From: Micromussa lordhowensis
Lineage: Eukaryota > Cnidaria > Anthozoa > Scleractinia > Lobophylliidae
Direction of reading: 5' to 3'
DNA: 64,000 bases
Assembly: GCA_964020085.1 (NCBI GenBank)
Contig: OZ026598.1
Coordinates: forward strand, 24,830,334-24,894,333
The notes beneath the pieces were generated by a model that had not been told where the DNA came from, ran no database searches, and saw nothing but the letters and a program-made list of their open reading frames with translations. Both the position numbers and the translations under genes were made by a program. Positions 11,844 through 22,950 of this stretch are shown piece by piece (positions within the stretch are counted from its first letter, which is position 1; each line of letters begins with the position of its first letter).

Positions 11844-13110
11844 CTACTCGATATACTGTATGATACCTTCTTGCTGTGACCTTAGTTGTCTTGCTTCCTC
11901 CAGCAAGTCCTCTGCTATCTGCTTTTGTTTACGGTGGTGGTAGGTACTCCACCAGCTTTTGATTTGGGCCTCTTTTAGAGCAGGAACTCCAGCTTCCTTC
12001 ATTGCCGCTATGACATCAGCTGGATTTGCTCTAATTCGGGAGTTCCTTTGATTCTCATAGAAAGCAGCCATGATGTCTTTTTGCTCTTTAGTGAATGTGA
12101 CTTTTTTGGCACCACCTTTTTTTAGTGCAAATCCAGCGGATGGCCTGTCATCAGTATGGATTGTTGCGTTCGCGTCCATGGGAGTGAGGGATAAGGAAGG
12201 GGAATCTAAAGCAAGGTGAATGAATTTGACAGAGTATGCATCACCTCCCCCATGTTGTCCATCAACTCTTCCGTCCGATGGCTGAAAAATGTCATCTGTT
12301 GTGGTAGCACCTGAAGCTCCTGCTACTGGTACAGTTCTTAGAGCAATAGTCTGAACCTGAGCTTTTGTTTTGCTCACAGTCTTCCCAAGACCAGCCAGGG
12401 ACTGAGCTGTTATTCCACTCTGATATTGCCCATCAGAGGGAAATTTAAAACTTCCAAACAAAGAAATGTCTTTAAATGTGCCAACTTTTGCAGGAGCCTT
12501 TGACCTATCAATTATCAATTTTCTGCACCTGGCATTCTTCATTGTCTGAAACAAGCAAAAAAATTCAAGCAGGGAGATTGGCTAGTGCATGACAAAAAAA
12601 TTCCAAACAAAACAAAAATTCCAAACAAAACTAAAGAAAGCAGGTAAGTCATTTTAATGACAAAAAAAGAAGTCATTTTAATGAGGAAAAAAGCACAGAC
12701 CTTGTTTGTGATAGTAAATAAATATCTGAAATGAAATATGTACCTTATGTACAATCAAGCTGGGAGAAAGAGACTGAGTTATTTCACATCTCTTGAACAA
12801 AATAAGAAATATTATCCTTACCTCCAACAGGTCTGCTAACTGTTCCCCTGACTCCAGGTCATTTCCAATGCGGACCCAATGCACTAATTTGTGGGACACA
12901 TGAGCAAAATGAGTGTCTAGGACCGTTTTTCCCTCTCCAGTCTCAAGATTATTGTATTCAACCAGCTTTAACGCAAACGTAGCATTCACCTCAGCCAGCT
13001 ACACGAGGACAGCGGAATTATGGTAATGTGGTCCATTATCTGTAAAACAAAATGTAATGGTTCATGTACATTGTAGAAATGCCACGCCAAATAACCAAAA
13101 AGTTTGCAGC

Positions 13111-13216
13111 TTAACCATTTCAAGCTCATGAGTGACTTAATAGATTTTACTCTGTCTAACACCAGGCAATTTTAGTTATCCGTCAAAGGAAGATCCCTTG
13201 GGAGTGGAAGGGTTAA
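13111..13216. repeat. Short foldback repeat, copy 1 of a two-copy family
   Basis: Termini TTAACC and GGTTAA enclose a core reading GAGTGACTTAATAGATTT and CTCTGTCTAACACCAGGC. The core closely matches 23116-23214 in the same orientation. It lies in an intron of the transposase-like pseudogene. Confidence 0.6.
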
Positions 13217-14337
13217 TTTAAGACTACTTTTATTTACATGGCACTCACCAGAAAATAAGTAGACTTGAAAGTTTGGAAACACTTTTTCCATCCAAGCAAA
13301 GCCAACATCAAATGCTGATTGAGTAAACCAAGCATCCTGCTTGGTATCCTCGCACCACAGGTCCAGCACCTCAACCCTCCTTTCACCAACAGCAACTTGT
13401 GCAATAACATAGAATCCGTGGAGTGAAATGCCACGCTTTCCATACCAGTCACGCTGGATCTCCCGTGAACGCATGCCCAGTTCAAGTTTCATTTTGTAGT
13501 CTACTATTACCACGGCTTCTCCAGGTTGCAGATTCTTCAAAACGAACCTGTAACAATTATAGCAATCCAACTTATTGTAACAATAACTACTAACTGAAAA
13601 GTACATGTAGATGCCTTAACAGAATGGTTTTGTATAAATCAAGTTGCAACTGTGTTCCAAACACCCCCAAAAGATGGATCCTTGCTTGACAGGGATGACT
13701 AAGAAAAGAGAACATGTATCTGTGATGGATCAATTTAATTTTTGGTTCAAACTGTATTTTCCTTTGTTTTTTTTGGTATGGTGATGTATGATATGAGTTT
13801 GAAACGAAAAGAAACATTGAAACCAAGGATAAACTTGAACCACAACATATCCAATCATTTCCACTAAATAACTAGGGTAAGAAAAAACAATGATACATGT
13901 AGTGGCACAGCAGAGTGAACTACAGGCTGAAGGTGACTGACAATTAGCCATGGAATAACTACATGAAGAACACCATGAGCCTCAATGGACTGAAGAAGCA
14001 TCTGTCTATCAACAAGACACTAATCACATTGGTGCAATGTCTAACCTGTAGTAATCGCCTTGATGCTTTGTTCTTAACATGTGTCCAACATAGTCCCAGA
14101 AGGTACTTGTGAATTCTTCAAACTGCTCTGAATAGGCTTACTGTTTCTCTGCTGGGGTTGTGGCAATGGCAGCAGACACCAGTGAATGGATATCATAAAA
14201 CACACCAAATTCAGTAGACCATTCATTGTGGCTCTGTGTGCAGGTGCTGAATGGATGTCTCATACACAGTTCTAAGCAGCTACTATGGGTCTGTGCCTTG
14301 ATTTTAATAAAATAATAATAAATTATAGTTAAGATGA

Positions 14338-14345
14338 ATAATAAC

Positions 14346-14414
<69 letters not shown>

Positions 14415-14415
14415 T
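14338..14415. repeat. (AAT)n microsatellite
   Basis: About 25 nearly perfect AAT units. The poly-Tyr open frame on the minus strand is an artefact of it. Confidence 0.95.
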
Positions 14416-14469
14416 AATGCTCCCAACCCATGAAATCAAAGAAGACAACAACAACGTTTGATGGGAGAA

Positions 14470-14905
14470 AAGGGGTAGGGGATGAAGTGCTCGAGTTGCC
14501 AATAGGATTCTTACAGGATGACACGGGTCAGGTGGTTGGCAATGAGAGGACATAAACACTATTAACATTATTAACCAACATTAACCAGGCTGCAGAGAGG
14601 TCATAATCCTCTCTCTGGGGTCCTAATCCCCAGGCCCTGAGAGGTCATAATCCTCTCCCTCCTTTCCAGGGGTCCCTTTAGTCCCCAGACTACAGAGAGG
14701 TCCTCATCCTCTCTCTGGGGTCCTAATTCCCAGGCCCCCTGGTAATAATCAGAACAAACAACAGAGGTTTAGTTCCTTAGTAACAAGGCTATCTGGGAGG
14801 GCCCTTTCTGCCACGATAGCTGGCCATGTGAGTCTATGGGGCAAAGGGGCGAACTATATGGAGCACTTCATCCCCACAAATACACGAAGTGTATTCCCCA
14901 TAGAC
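14470..14905. repeat. Hairpin-prone minisatellite and inverted repeats beside the DIRS-like element
   Basis: Positions 14590-14745 hold imperfect direct units of GAGAGGTCATAATCCTCTC followed by GGGGTCCTAATCCCC. Each half is itself a small palindrome. Flanking it, GGGGATGAAGTGCTC near 14476 is inverted as GAGCACTTCATCCCC near 14861, and GTCTATGGGG near 14832 is inverted as CCCCATAGAC near 14895. These could be terminal or internal repeats of the adjacent retroelement or a separate foldback element. Confidence 0.55.
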
Positions 14906-15160
14906 GAACAATATATGAATATATAAACTTGTGAATATGTAAATAGAACAAATACAAGACTGCAGATAAAAATCAGTCATCTGAAAATGACAAGAGTAAT
15001 TTATCATTGTGTATCTTGTTTATTCATCTATCTATTTATTTACTTATTATTTTAAAGAAAGAAAAAGGTCTGCAAAGATGAAACGTTCGAGGCAAAGAAA
15101 TGAAAATCCTGCAGTATTGTATAAGCTCTATAGGATAGAGTACTACAAATGGTAACCCGC

Positions 15161-16137
15161 TCAGTAGTAGGAATCCTTTACTAATTTCTGAGAAACTTCA
15201 ACAATAAGGGGTTGTGGGCATCTAACATAACGCTCAAAGCAATCAGAGGACCAACGACCCAAGGTCTTAATGAGCCATGGGGGAAGTCCCACGGATGCAG
15301 CGGTTGTGGCTGCCATTATCCTAAAACTATGACCTGCGTATTGAGAGGGGTTAAAACCAGATTGGGAAAGAAGCTGCCTTGTTTCTAGCGTCAAAGCCTC
15401 TTTGGTCAAAGGTTTTCCAGTTTCGTGTATAAAAAGTGGGCCAGGGGTGGGGGTCCGGATAGATAGATAAGCCATCATTGCTTGGACTGGACAAACCGGC
15501 TGGTGAGTTTTACCTACGACAATGGTCTGACCAGCTCTAAATGGGTCAGTCTTAGGAATTTTGATATGGACTGACATGTGATCTAGATTCTCCCAGGAAG
15601 GCAGGAAACGGATATCGTCTGGGGACAAATGTTCCTCCGGAGAGAATTTGGTATTGCAAGTCAATTCCCCAAGGCGGAGAAAACCAAAGAATGCGAGAGT
15701 CATTGCTGCCCATAACATCACTGAATCATAATTTGGGGTATAGGAGATTGCTAAAAGTGAGTGGAAAAGCCTGAGGTGTTTGATGGTAATTGGTAAGCGA
15801 ACTCTAGTTAGTTTAGTACCCTGTGACTGTTTGATTCCTCTGCAAACAAGCTGTAAGCGCAGACATTTATTAAGATCGAGCACGAAGCCATGGCGAATGT
15901 GGAAATGGCGTACTGCGGCGAGGTAGCCCTTTATAGATGAGTATTTGATTGACCTGGCTAGAAAGACAGCATACTTGATAAGGGTATCTTCATCAACTGG
16001 CAAACATCTCCCAGAGGTTGGGCGGTAAAGAGAACAGAAATCCAAAAACCTTTTTTCAGCGGAGGAATAGGTTTGCTCAGTGGAGACAGCAATAGAGAGA
16101 TGTAAGTAGTGGTTGACGTCCGCATCTAAATCTCCCA
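15161..16137 (-). CDS. DIRS-like tyrosine recombinase
   Basis: The frame is open from about 16137, just past the RNase H stop. The N-terminal SAM-like part is QTYSSAEKRF to IKGYLAAVRHFHIRHGF. The catalytic half carries the first Arg in FFGFLRLGELT, His and second Arg in GHSFRIMAATTAA, Trp in LGRWSS and the nucleophile Tyr in FERYVR. Known DIRS/Ngaro enzymes usually have HSFRIGAATTAA; here Gly is Met. All listed catalytic residues are present, so of the element's proteins this one is best preserved. It ends at 15161. Confidence 0.8.
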
Positions 16138-16660
16138 GAGTTCCTGTGGTATGGGACAGGGGTGTAAGTCTGCGTGTGGGGCCAGTGCGTGAAACCTCGC
16201 CATCTGAAAGCGAGAAAGTGAATCGGCTATTTCATTTCTTTTACCCTCGATGTGGCTGACCTTCAAGAAAAAATTGTACTTGAGTGTCAGAAGGGTGAGG
16301 TGGTGGACCAAGTCCATTACCCTAGGGATGCGAGACCGCTTGGAATTCACGATTTCTACAACAGACTGGTTGTCACAGAAAAACAGGATGCGCTTATTGG
16401 AGAAAGTTGAGCCCCATAAATGGCAAGCAACCACCAAGGCAAAAAACTCTTGCCATGCAATACTAATACCAGACTGCCCGAGTTGCTGGTGAGCTCTCCA
16501 TTTACCATTAAACCACTGAGAGGATAAGATACCGCCAAAACCTATGGAGCCTGAGGCCTCAGTTTACAGGTGCAATGAATCTGAGTTGGTCCAAGAAGTT
16601 GACAAGAAAAAACTGGCACCATTCCAACCTGAGATAAACTGTTGCCACATATTTAGGTCC
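16126..16660 (-). pseudogene. RNase H domain with internal stop and altered first catalytic residue
   Basis: The downstream part is open (16437-16126), with catalytic-type residues in FFCDNQSVV and the closing GKRNEIADSLSR; WQEFFALV supplies the glutamate in the same continuous frame. Upstream near 16545-16567 the first motif reads as stop-Thr-Glu-Ala-Ser, where DIRS-type RNase H domains usually have Tyr-Thr-Asp-Ala-Ser. So Tyr has become a stop, and the first catalytic Asp is Glu. Both are direct readings of this sequence and suggest loss of function. Confidence 0.7.
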
Positions 16661-17689
16661 TTAAAGAAGCCGGAAGTTAACTTGATGTGGTTGAAAAACT
16701 TTACGGGTTAACTCGATCATGCGCTGCAGAAATGGCCGTCCTGGGGGAACAACCCTACAGGCGAAGTTGAGCGAGCCAATGAGAGCCTGCAACTCTCTAA
16801 GGGTACAGGACTTTCTAGATTTAAAACTAGACAAGGAGGTCTGAATGCGTTGGACTTTGTCACCAGGAAGGCGGGCTTCCATCCTAACAGAGTCCAGAAT
16901 AATTCCCATAAATTCTAGGCAAGTACAAGGACCTTGAGTTTTGCCTGCAGCAGTTGGGATGCACAAGTTCCTAAGGGTAAGTAACATGCTTGATAAGCTC
17001 CGTTTGCAGGCCTGGCTGGGTGAAGGTGAGTCAGAGGAGGGCTCAATAATCAAGAAGTCATCAAGAATATGGCAAACGAAAGAGATAGAGCATTTATGAA
17101 GCAGGATCCATTCAATAGCCTCTGAAAGCTGGTTAAATAAGAAGGGGGCGCTTCGTAATCCAAATGGGAGAACCCTGTCATAATAATAAGAGCCTTGCCA
17201 GTACATACCAAACAGCTCATAATCGGAGGGGCGAAGGGGAATTAAGCGAAAAGCAGCCTCAATGTCTGTCTTTGTGAGATATGAACCTTGTCCTAAGCAT
17301 AGGATTCCCTCAATGGCATTATCAATGGTAATGTACTGCAAGCCGAAATCCTCTTTCGAAATGGAATGGTTAATGCTTGTTACCCCAGACTTAGGAAAAG
17401 AAAGATGAAAAATAGTCCGAAATTTGTTGGACTGCTTCTTAGGAACTAGCCCGATTGGCGAAACCTGAAAATTAGGGAAAGGGGGAGTGGGGAAAGGACC
17501 AGCCACACGACCCAAGGCAACTTCTTTCATTAAATTACCTGTGACTACATCAGGCTGAGCCAGTGCGGTTGGTAAATTCCGGGAAAACCTGGGAACCCGG
17601 GCCCCTTTATACCCAATATCAGCACCATACTTAAGACTGTTACATAAATGGGAAACAAATAAACGGTCAGGGTGATCAACAAGTACCAT
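16661..17689 (-). CDS. DIRS-like reverse transcriptase
   Basis: A 342-residue frame begins at ATG 17689, 33 bases after the gag stop. Recognisable blocks run in order: PIGLVPKKQSNKFRTIFHLS, then TKTDIEAAFRLIPL with the first catalytic Asp, then VLPFGLRSAPFLFNQL, then the FVCHILDDFLII catalytic pair (LDD in place of YVDD). The ILDDF form is common in DIRS/Ngaro enzymes. The thumb region continues to near 16690, where a one-base shift moves the frame. The linker to RNase H continues in the neighbouring frame, so the present stop at 16661 is probably secondary. Confidence 0.8.
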   Translation of the reverse strand: MVLVDHPDRLFVSHLCNSLKYGADIGYKGARVPRFSRNLPTALAQPDVVTGNLMKEVALGRVAGPFPTPPFPNFQVSPIGLVPKKQSNKFRTIFHLSFPKSGVTSINHSISKEDFGLQYITIDNAIEGILCLGQGSYLTKTDIEAAFRLIPLRPSDYELFGMYWQGSYYYDRVLPFGLRSAPFLFNQLSEAIEWILLHKCSISFVCHILDDFLIIEPSSDSPSPSQACKRSLSSMLLTLRNLCIPTAAGKTQGPCTCLEFMGIILDSVRMEARLPGDKVQRIQTSLSSFKSRKSCTLRELQALIGSLNFACRVVPPGRPFLQRMIELTRKVFQPHQVNFRLL

Positions 17690-17721
17690 TGATAGGGGTG
17701 GGTAAGGACCCAGTGAATGCC

Positions 17722-18925
17722 TTACTTTCGTCGGGAGGGGTTGGGCTTAAGAGAATCCTTGTCTCCATCTCGTGTCTTGTCTCGGTCCCTATCTCTGGCC
17801 TCTCGTGGTTTCCCTGGGAGTGTGGGGCAGTCACATCCTGGGTGTGCCCCTGCACATCGGTTACAGACATGTTTAAAGCTACAGGGGTCCCTGTGACACC
17901 ACCCACTACGATTGAAGGTATGGCAAGTGCCTCGACGTTCGCCCCCAGAAGAGACACTGTTGATTTGGGGTCCTTTAGAAAAAAGAGGATATTCCTCTTT
18001 CAACACCGAAGGTGCCACCGTAAATATCGTCAGCCAAAGTTGCTGATCAATTTCCGACCAAACGCGGGTCTTGTTTTGGGCAGCTTTTTGACGGAATTTA
18101 TAATCATAGATCGCCCACCCTAGACCCTTATGGACACGTGCATCATATCTAATTAAGCTTAGGTATTGTAGCAGCTCCTGAGAACGCTGAGGGAATTTCT
18201 GGGTGAAAACGCTCATAAAGGTTGTGAAAGCAGTGGTCCACTGTTCGATGTCAGTGATAGAGGTCGACGTTTTGGCTTTCTTTGAAACTCGAACCACTGA
18301 GTTGTCTAAGGTGAGCACAAGATTATCATCCTCATTTAAAGCTGACAGATTTCTAGGAAGGAGCTTGGACAATTCAAAGAACTCACCGGATTGAATATCC
18401 TTCACATACTGTGCAGGAATATCCTGGAACGGTGCCGCGTGTTGGACATCTGATAGGTTCGATGTTAGCTGTGGCGTGACAAGATCAACAGATGGCGCGG
18501 TATGACTGGAAGTTGGAGCTGATGGCGAGGAAGTTGGTTGCAAAACTTGAACTGCGGCCAGAGCTGCTTCGTTAGCAATTTCCCTCGAAGCCGCAGAAAC
18601 GGACTCCTGAACCAATCGTCGTATGACATTTAACTGTCCTTCAGTGAAGCTGCTATCGTTCGCGTTAGCGTTGACCACATTGTCTTGGTGACCTTCCCGC
18701 GTGTTTTCTCGTACAGGTAGATTATAAGCTCTTACACTTTCGTTTAAGGACGCGACTTGAGGAGCAGAACCGCTAAGCCGGCTCAAAAGAGTGGTCCTGT
18801 TGCCCGAAGGAAGCAATATTCCTTTGTCGGCATAAGTTTCTCAGCTGCTGAACCGAAGAGTTGTGGAGTATTGCGGCATCGGCGTTATGAGCGGAAGACC
18901 TGCGGCCGCGACGAATTGGCGGCAT
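17722..18925 (-). pseudogene. DIRS-like gag/ORF1 with SAP-like N-terminus and CCCH finger
   Basis: The likely start is ATG at 18925 (MPPIRRGRRSS). The first 40 residues resemble a SAP DNA-binding motif (VQQLRNLCRQRN then SGNRTTLLSRLSG), but the two halves lie in different frames, with a one-base shift near 18815-18825. The main open frame 18816-17722 then continues. Near its C-terminus are a CCCH-type finger (Cys-x8-Cys-x4-Cys-x3-His, beginning CHTFNRSGWC) and a second CNRCAGAHPGCDC cluster, followed by a highly charged Arg/Asp tail. This domain set is typical of ORF1 in DIRS-type elements. Confidence 0.7.
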
Positions 18926-19395
18926 TATCCTTGAACAAGAATCAGTGTTCGTAAATCTCGCGTGTAACTTCGTGAGAAAAAACAGAATAAACTGAAACTT
19001 CGATAAACTGAAACTCCGAAGAAGGTAGCGTTGAAAATATGAAGAATTCACACTACAAGTAAATTTTTTACAACACTCTGAGAGGTCAGAGAACTTGAAG
19101 TGAACTACAAATGAAAGATAGTGCCGCATGGTCTTGATTGACATACTGGGAAAGCATAAATGTGATTGGCCTGTGAATAACACGCCATAATGACGTGAAG
19201 GGGGAATTTGAACTTTCAACACAATGGGAAAATGTTTGTCACACAGGAATTTTGCGTGACAGAAATGCACATCAAGACTACATGGATCATATAACTTCTC
19301 TGACCTCCCTTTCATGGTTGTTCACATTAACTTAAATTTATATTACTTATAAATTGGCTTAATAATAACAATAACAATTTATAGTTAGCTGTAAC

Positions 19396-19445
<50 letters not shown>

Positions 19446-19689
19446 TTTATGGTAATAACAATAATAATAATTATAATAATAATAGTAATTGAACTTCAGC
19501 AATTGTAATCAATTTATTACATGTAGATACACATACGTGATCCATGGTTGGAGCATTTTGTGTTCCTCAAAGGATAAATTCAACAGGTAGCTTGATTCAC
19601 GCAAGAAGTACACTTGCAGGATATCTAACCATGCAACTAAAATACAAAGTGTACATTCAAAATACCAAACATTGTAATAGAATAATTAC
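18926..19689. repeat. AT-rich DIRS 5' flank and AAT/AAC microsatellites
   Basis: No gene seen. Positions 19355-19490 hold AATAACAATTTAT repeats and a pure (AAT)n run at about 19396-19441. Positions 18930-19320 may be untranslated or terminal sequence of the DIRS-like element. Confidence 0.7.
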
Positions 19690-21425
19690 CTCGTGTGAAA
19701 ATTTTGTCTTGAGGTATCTTTGAAGAGTTGTAATTTTCTTTAGAGTGCTGACAATCAGCTCCCACCTTCTGAACTAGATCCTTTAGACTTGCAAAATTAG
19801 CATATCCATAATCTTCACACAAATTGCAAAGACCAGCAAGCATGGTGTTACTGCGGAAGTTCTTTGGGATGTGACCATAAATGTAACTCCGTTTCACACC
19901 ACCTGGGAATTCCAAAAGGTACTGCTGGATTACCTCTTTTATTGAGCTTTGCCAGTAGCGCACTGGGGCTTCCACTTCATCAATGACTACACTCCGGCAT
20001 GATGAAGGTCGTGATATGTCATCACGCAAAAGAAACTCCGCTAATTGGTCTAATGTGTCCTGCGAAACACACTGACGGGTAAATTTCAAGGACTGAGGTG
20101 GCACACCCCCTCTGCCAAACAAAATGCTGTGAACACGTGCAGCCGTCACTGTGCTCTTTGAACACTTGAAAATCTCTGTAAGATATGTCTGTGGATAGTC
20201 TGCTGCCACAATTGACAAGAGCCTTCTCCGCTCCGTCGAATAAGTGGTCAGCCTTCCCAAGCTATTAGCTGCATCAATTCATGATTTGAAAGCTTTAGGT
20301 GTGACACCTTGAAAAGCAATGTGGCTGTTGGACTTGGTTCCTGAAATTTTGATGGCCTGTTCAAGCTTTTGAGCTTGCTTCTGAATAAGGCGGTTGCTTT
20401 CTTTCTTTTTGCACTCTTGATACTCATTTACCAGGGAAGAGAGAAAACTGCTTGTGATGTTTTTTTCTTCCTTCTGTCTTGGAGTTCCAAACAAGTTAGT
20501 CCATTTCTTTGACCTCAGCATCACCATGTACGTAAGTGTTCAACAAATCATGGAATCGATTTATTATTTCTGATCTTATGTCAGTTCTCATGCTTCGCCC
20601 ATAGCATTGATATGGGCGTGCAGGTGGCAGAGGACCAGTTTCATTGCTCTGGGCTGCAACCAAATTAGGTGTTGATGAAGATGGTATGGAAACATTGTCA
20701 TTGCTTTGATCTGTCTGAGTTGAAGCGTCATTAAGCACTGGCATAGAACTATCGTCAATTTCAGAGTGTCCTGTGTCCACTCCTTCTGAGGCATCAGAAA
20801 CTGTTTTCTGGTTTTGTACAACAAAAAAGGAATATGAACCTCTAGTAACACAATTGACATCGTAACATGGCTTTAGCCGTATATATTTACTACTACTATT
20901 ATTATTACTATTATTTTCTCTTATAATTTTCTGGGCATATTAGCATGGATGTTTTGCTAGGGGCCTTATTAGCCTCGTCAACCCGAGTTGAAATAAAGTT
21001 ACATACCATACATACATACTGTGGACAACAAATATTTTCTTGTGTATAGTCTGATCACGTATCAGAGGTTTTATCTTACCTCTAGCTTATTACATTTCAT
21101 TTCCAATAGGATACGACTTCTGCATGACGTGCATATCTTCCTCTTTCGACCTTTGTGTCGACCATCCTTGTTCACTTCACAGAACTTCAACTCGAGGTCT
21201 GAGGCGATCCTAAGTTCGGTGCCATCCGAATGTCCCCACGTGCTGTGATGTGGGCAACAACACGAAGCGTTTTTAGGCATTTTTCAAACTGAGATCGCGG
21301 ATTTCATTCCGAAAATGACCAGAAAACTGCACTATATAAAGAGTTAAATGTGGATAGAAACAGAATTTGAGATTAACCGAACAATTTTGACAACGACGAA
21401 CTAAGAATGCCACCAATATCTCGAT

Positions 21426-21440
21426 CCAATATGGCGGCCG
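21426..21440 (-). promoter_or_regulatory. YY1-like motif upstream of the transposase-like gene
   Basis: CGGCCGCCATATTGG on the minus strand matches the YY1-type core GCCGCCATNTTG. It lies about 150 bases upstream of the ATG at 21280, a position typical of core-promoter YY1 sites in animals. Confidence 0.4.
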
Positions 21441-21689
21441 ATGCCGAGAAACTTCTTTCGTTCCATTAGAACCAGTTCCCCATTTCCCATGGTAACGAAA
21501 CTCGGCATATAAACATTTGATGGTGCTGGGACCGAATTTACTGCTAAAAATAGTCCAAAAAGTGCTTCCAAGGCCCTTTTTTGTCCCACTGCGACTTTTC
21601 AGCCAATCAGAAGGCAGGATAGTAATTTGATTAATAACCCATTTGTTGACAGCTTTGGATTTCAAATGCCTACTTCTTGCGTGAATCAT

Positions 21690-22950
21690 TACATAATAAT
21701 AACAGTGATAATAATAATAATAATAATGATGATGATACTATTTAAAATCGTGTTTAAAGACAGATATACGAGTTGCACTAAACTGAAGGTAGTTTGGAAT
21801 ATTTTTTGGTATTGCAGGGAGAAGGAAGAACACAGAGGTCCTTGCATTGTGCTTTTGCTTGTTTACTAATATTCAAACAAACTGGCTTTCCTCCTTTGAA
21901 TGAGGGGATTTGAAATACAAATTTATTTTGTATTACAAAAACTTTTACCTCTATTATCACTGTAAGATGGCAGAGGAGCAGTTGGTGGCCCTGATGATGA
22001 GGATGGCCTAGCTGTAACAGCAGGTGTCAGTGTTGATGCTGATGACTATGAACATGTCACAGTAGATGATGTCAGTGTTGATGCTGTCACAGTTGATGTC
22101 GTAACAGCAACTGTAACAGCAGCTGTATCAGCAGCTGTCAGTGTTGATGCTGGTGCTGACGTGGTGCCAGCTGTCGTTGATGCTGATGCTGATGTGGTGC
22201 CAGCTGTTGTTGTTGATGCCGATGCTGATGTAGTTACAGTAGTTGTCACTGTTGATGTAATGCTGCAGTTAATAATGCTATCAATAGAGTAAGAATTTGT
22301 CGAGTTATTACTGGATTTTGATCTTCAAATATTTAATGGAATATCAATCTACTCTAAGACAAATGCTAACTGACTGATGTAACTTAGTACTTTCCAGATG
22401 TATTATTTCAGAATGGCCTTCAGTGATTGGAATTGGTAATTCAACTGAAGCAGCAATACAACAACTACATGAAGTTCAAGCAATCTTAAGAGAGATCTTT
22501 GCAGTGTACTGAAATATTGTTATGGCAAAGTAAGTGTTTTATTCAGAAATGGCGATTTTTCTCCTCTAAAGTAGTTATTAACATGGAATTCTTTGTGTGT
22601 GATTCCGAAAAGTGCCCGAAATGAAAAAATAGAAAACGTGTAAAATTTTTCTGTTCCTTGTACATATTGGGTATCCCCCTTAACTATAGCTTACTTTGCA
22701 GCTCTCAGTGCATTGCTTGTTGTCTGATATTAACTTGGTCTCAGAAACTAAGAAGACAAAAGGTTCCCAAAATTGCAGGGTTGATAAAATTATTCTAGTG
22801 TACAGGAGGGGGCTTATGCCTTGAAAGTGCAGATCTTTCCAAGATCTTTTAGTTGAGCAAATTTCATGCAAATTGACTGAATATTGAGCATGTAATTGCA
22901 TCTTGTGTCTCGTATGGCAGTATCAGGGCTGAAATGGTTTAACAACTAAC
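21690..22950. other. Intergenic interval with a Val/Asp/Ala-coding minisatellite
   Basis: At 21968-22260 short units such as GTTGATGCTGATG and GTAACAGCAGCTGT repeat irregularly. The plus-strand frame reads as repeated VDADADVV blocks for about 80 codons; the minus frame reads as Ser/Thr/Ala. It is probably a trinucleotide-phase minisatellite, though a repeat-rich exon cannot be excluded. The rest of the interval shows nothing. Confidence 0.5.

Larger units (their letters stand above)
15161..18925 (-). mobile_element. DIRS-like tyrosine-recombinase retrotransposon, decayed
   Basis: On the minus strand the order is gag-like protein, reverse transcriptase, RNase H and tyrosine recombinase, the classic DIRS/Ngaro order. 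DIRS-type elements integrate through a circular intermediate using the recombinase instead of an integrase. Frameshifts near 18820 and 16690, a stop near 16567 and a frame change near 16130 show that this copy is not intact. It lies in the large intron of the minus-strand transposase-like pseudogene, in the same orientation. I could not define split direct or inverted terminal repeats; candidates are the repeat cluster at 14470-14905 and the AT-rich DNA at 18926-19320. Confidence 0.85.
11844..21280 (-). pseudogene. Decayed DDE-transposase-like gene with homeodomain-like tail, intron-containing
   Basis: Exons on the minus strand: 21080-21280 (ATG at 21280), 19690-20807, 14046-14296, 13249-13547, 12822-13039 and 11844-12545 (ends TAG). 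Exon 1 has a Cys/His-rich putative zinc motif (CCCPHH and CTSC). Exon 2 holds FLLRDDISRPSSCRS and VRYWQSSIKEVIQQYLLEF. Exon 4 has the first candidate catalytic Asp in VIVDYKMKLEL. The exon 4/5 junction creates YLFSDNGPHYHN, a second-Asp motif typical of RNase H-fold transposases, followed by GEGKTVLDTHFAH. The last exon carries a homeodomain-like helix set ending IKSWWSTYHHRKQKQ. Four disablements are visible: a frameshift near 20510, and in-frame stops at 20279-20281, 14138-14140 and 12999-13001. Phases agree at the last four junctions. The junction across the 5.4-kb intron does not phase-match in my model, so an exon may be lost or missed there. A DIRS-like element occupies that intron. The superfamily is not assigned. 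Confidence 0.65.

Noticed and set aside
14329..14568. Poly-Tyr open frame
   Set aside because: Translation of the (AAT)n microsatellite.
21273..21689. 138-codon minus-strand open frame upstream of the transposase-like gene
   Set aside because: It overlaps the promoter region with a YY1-like motif and shows no domain or splice support.
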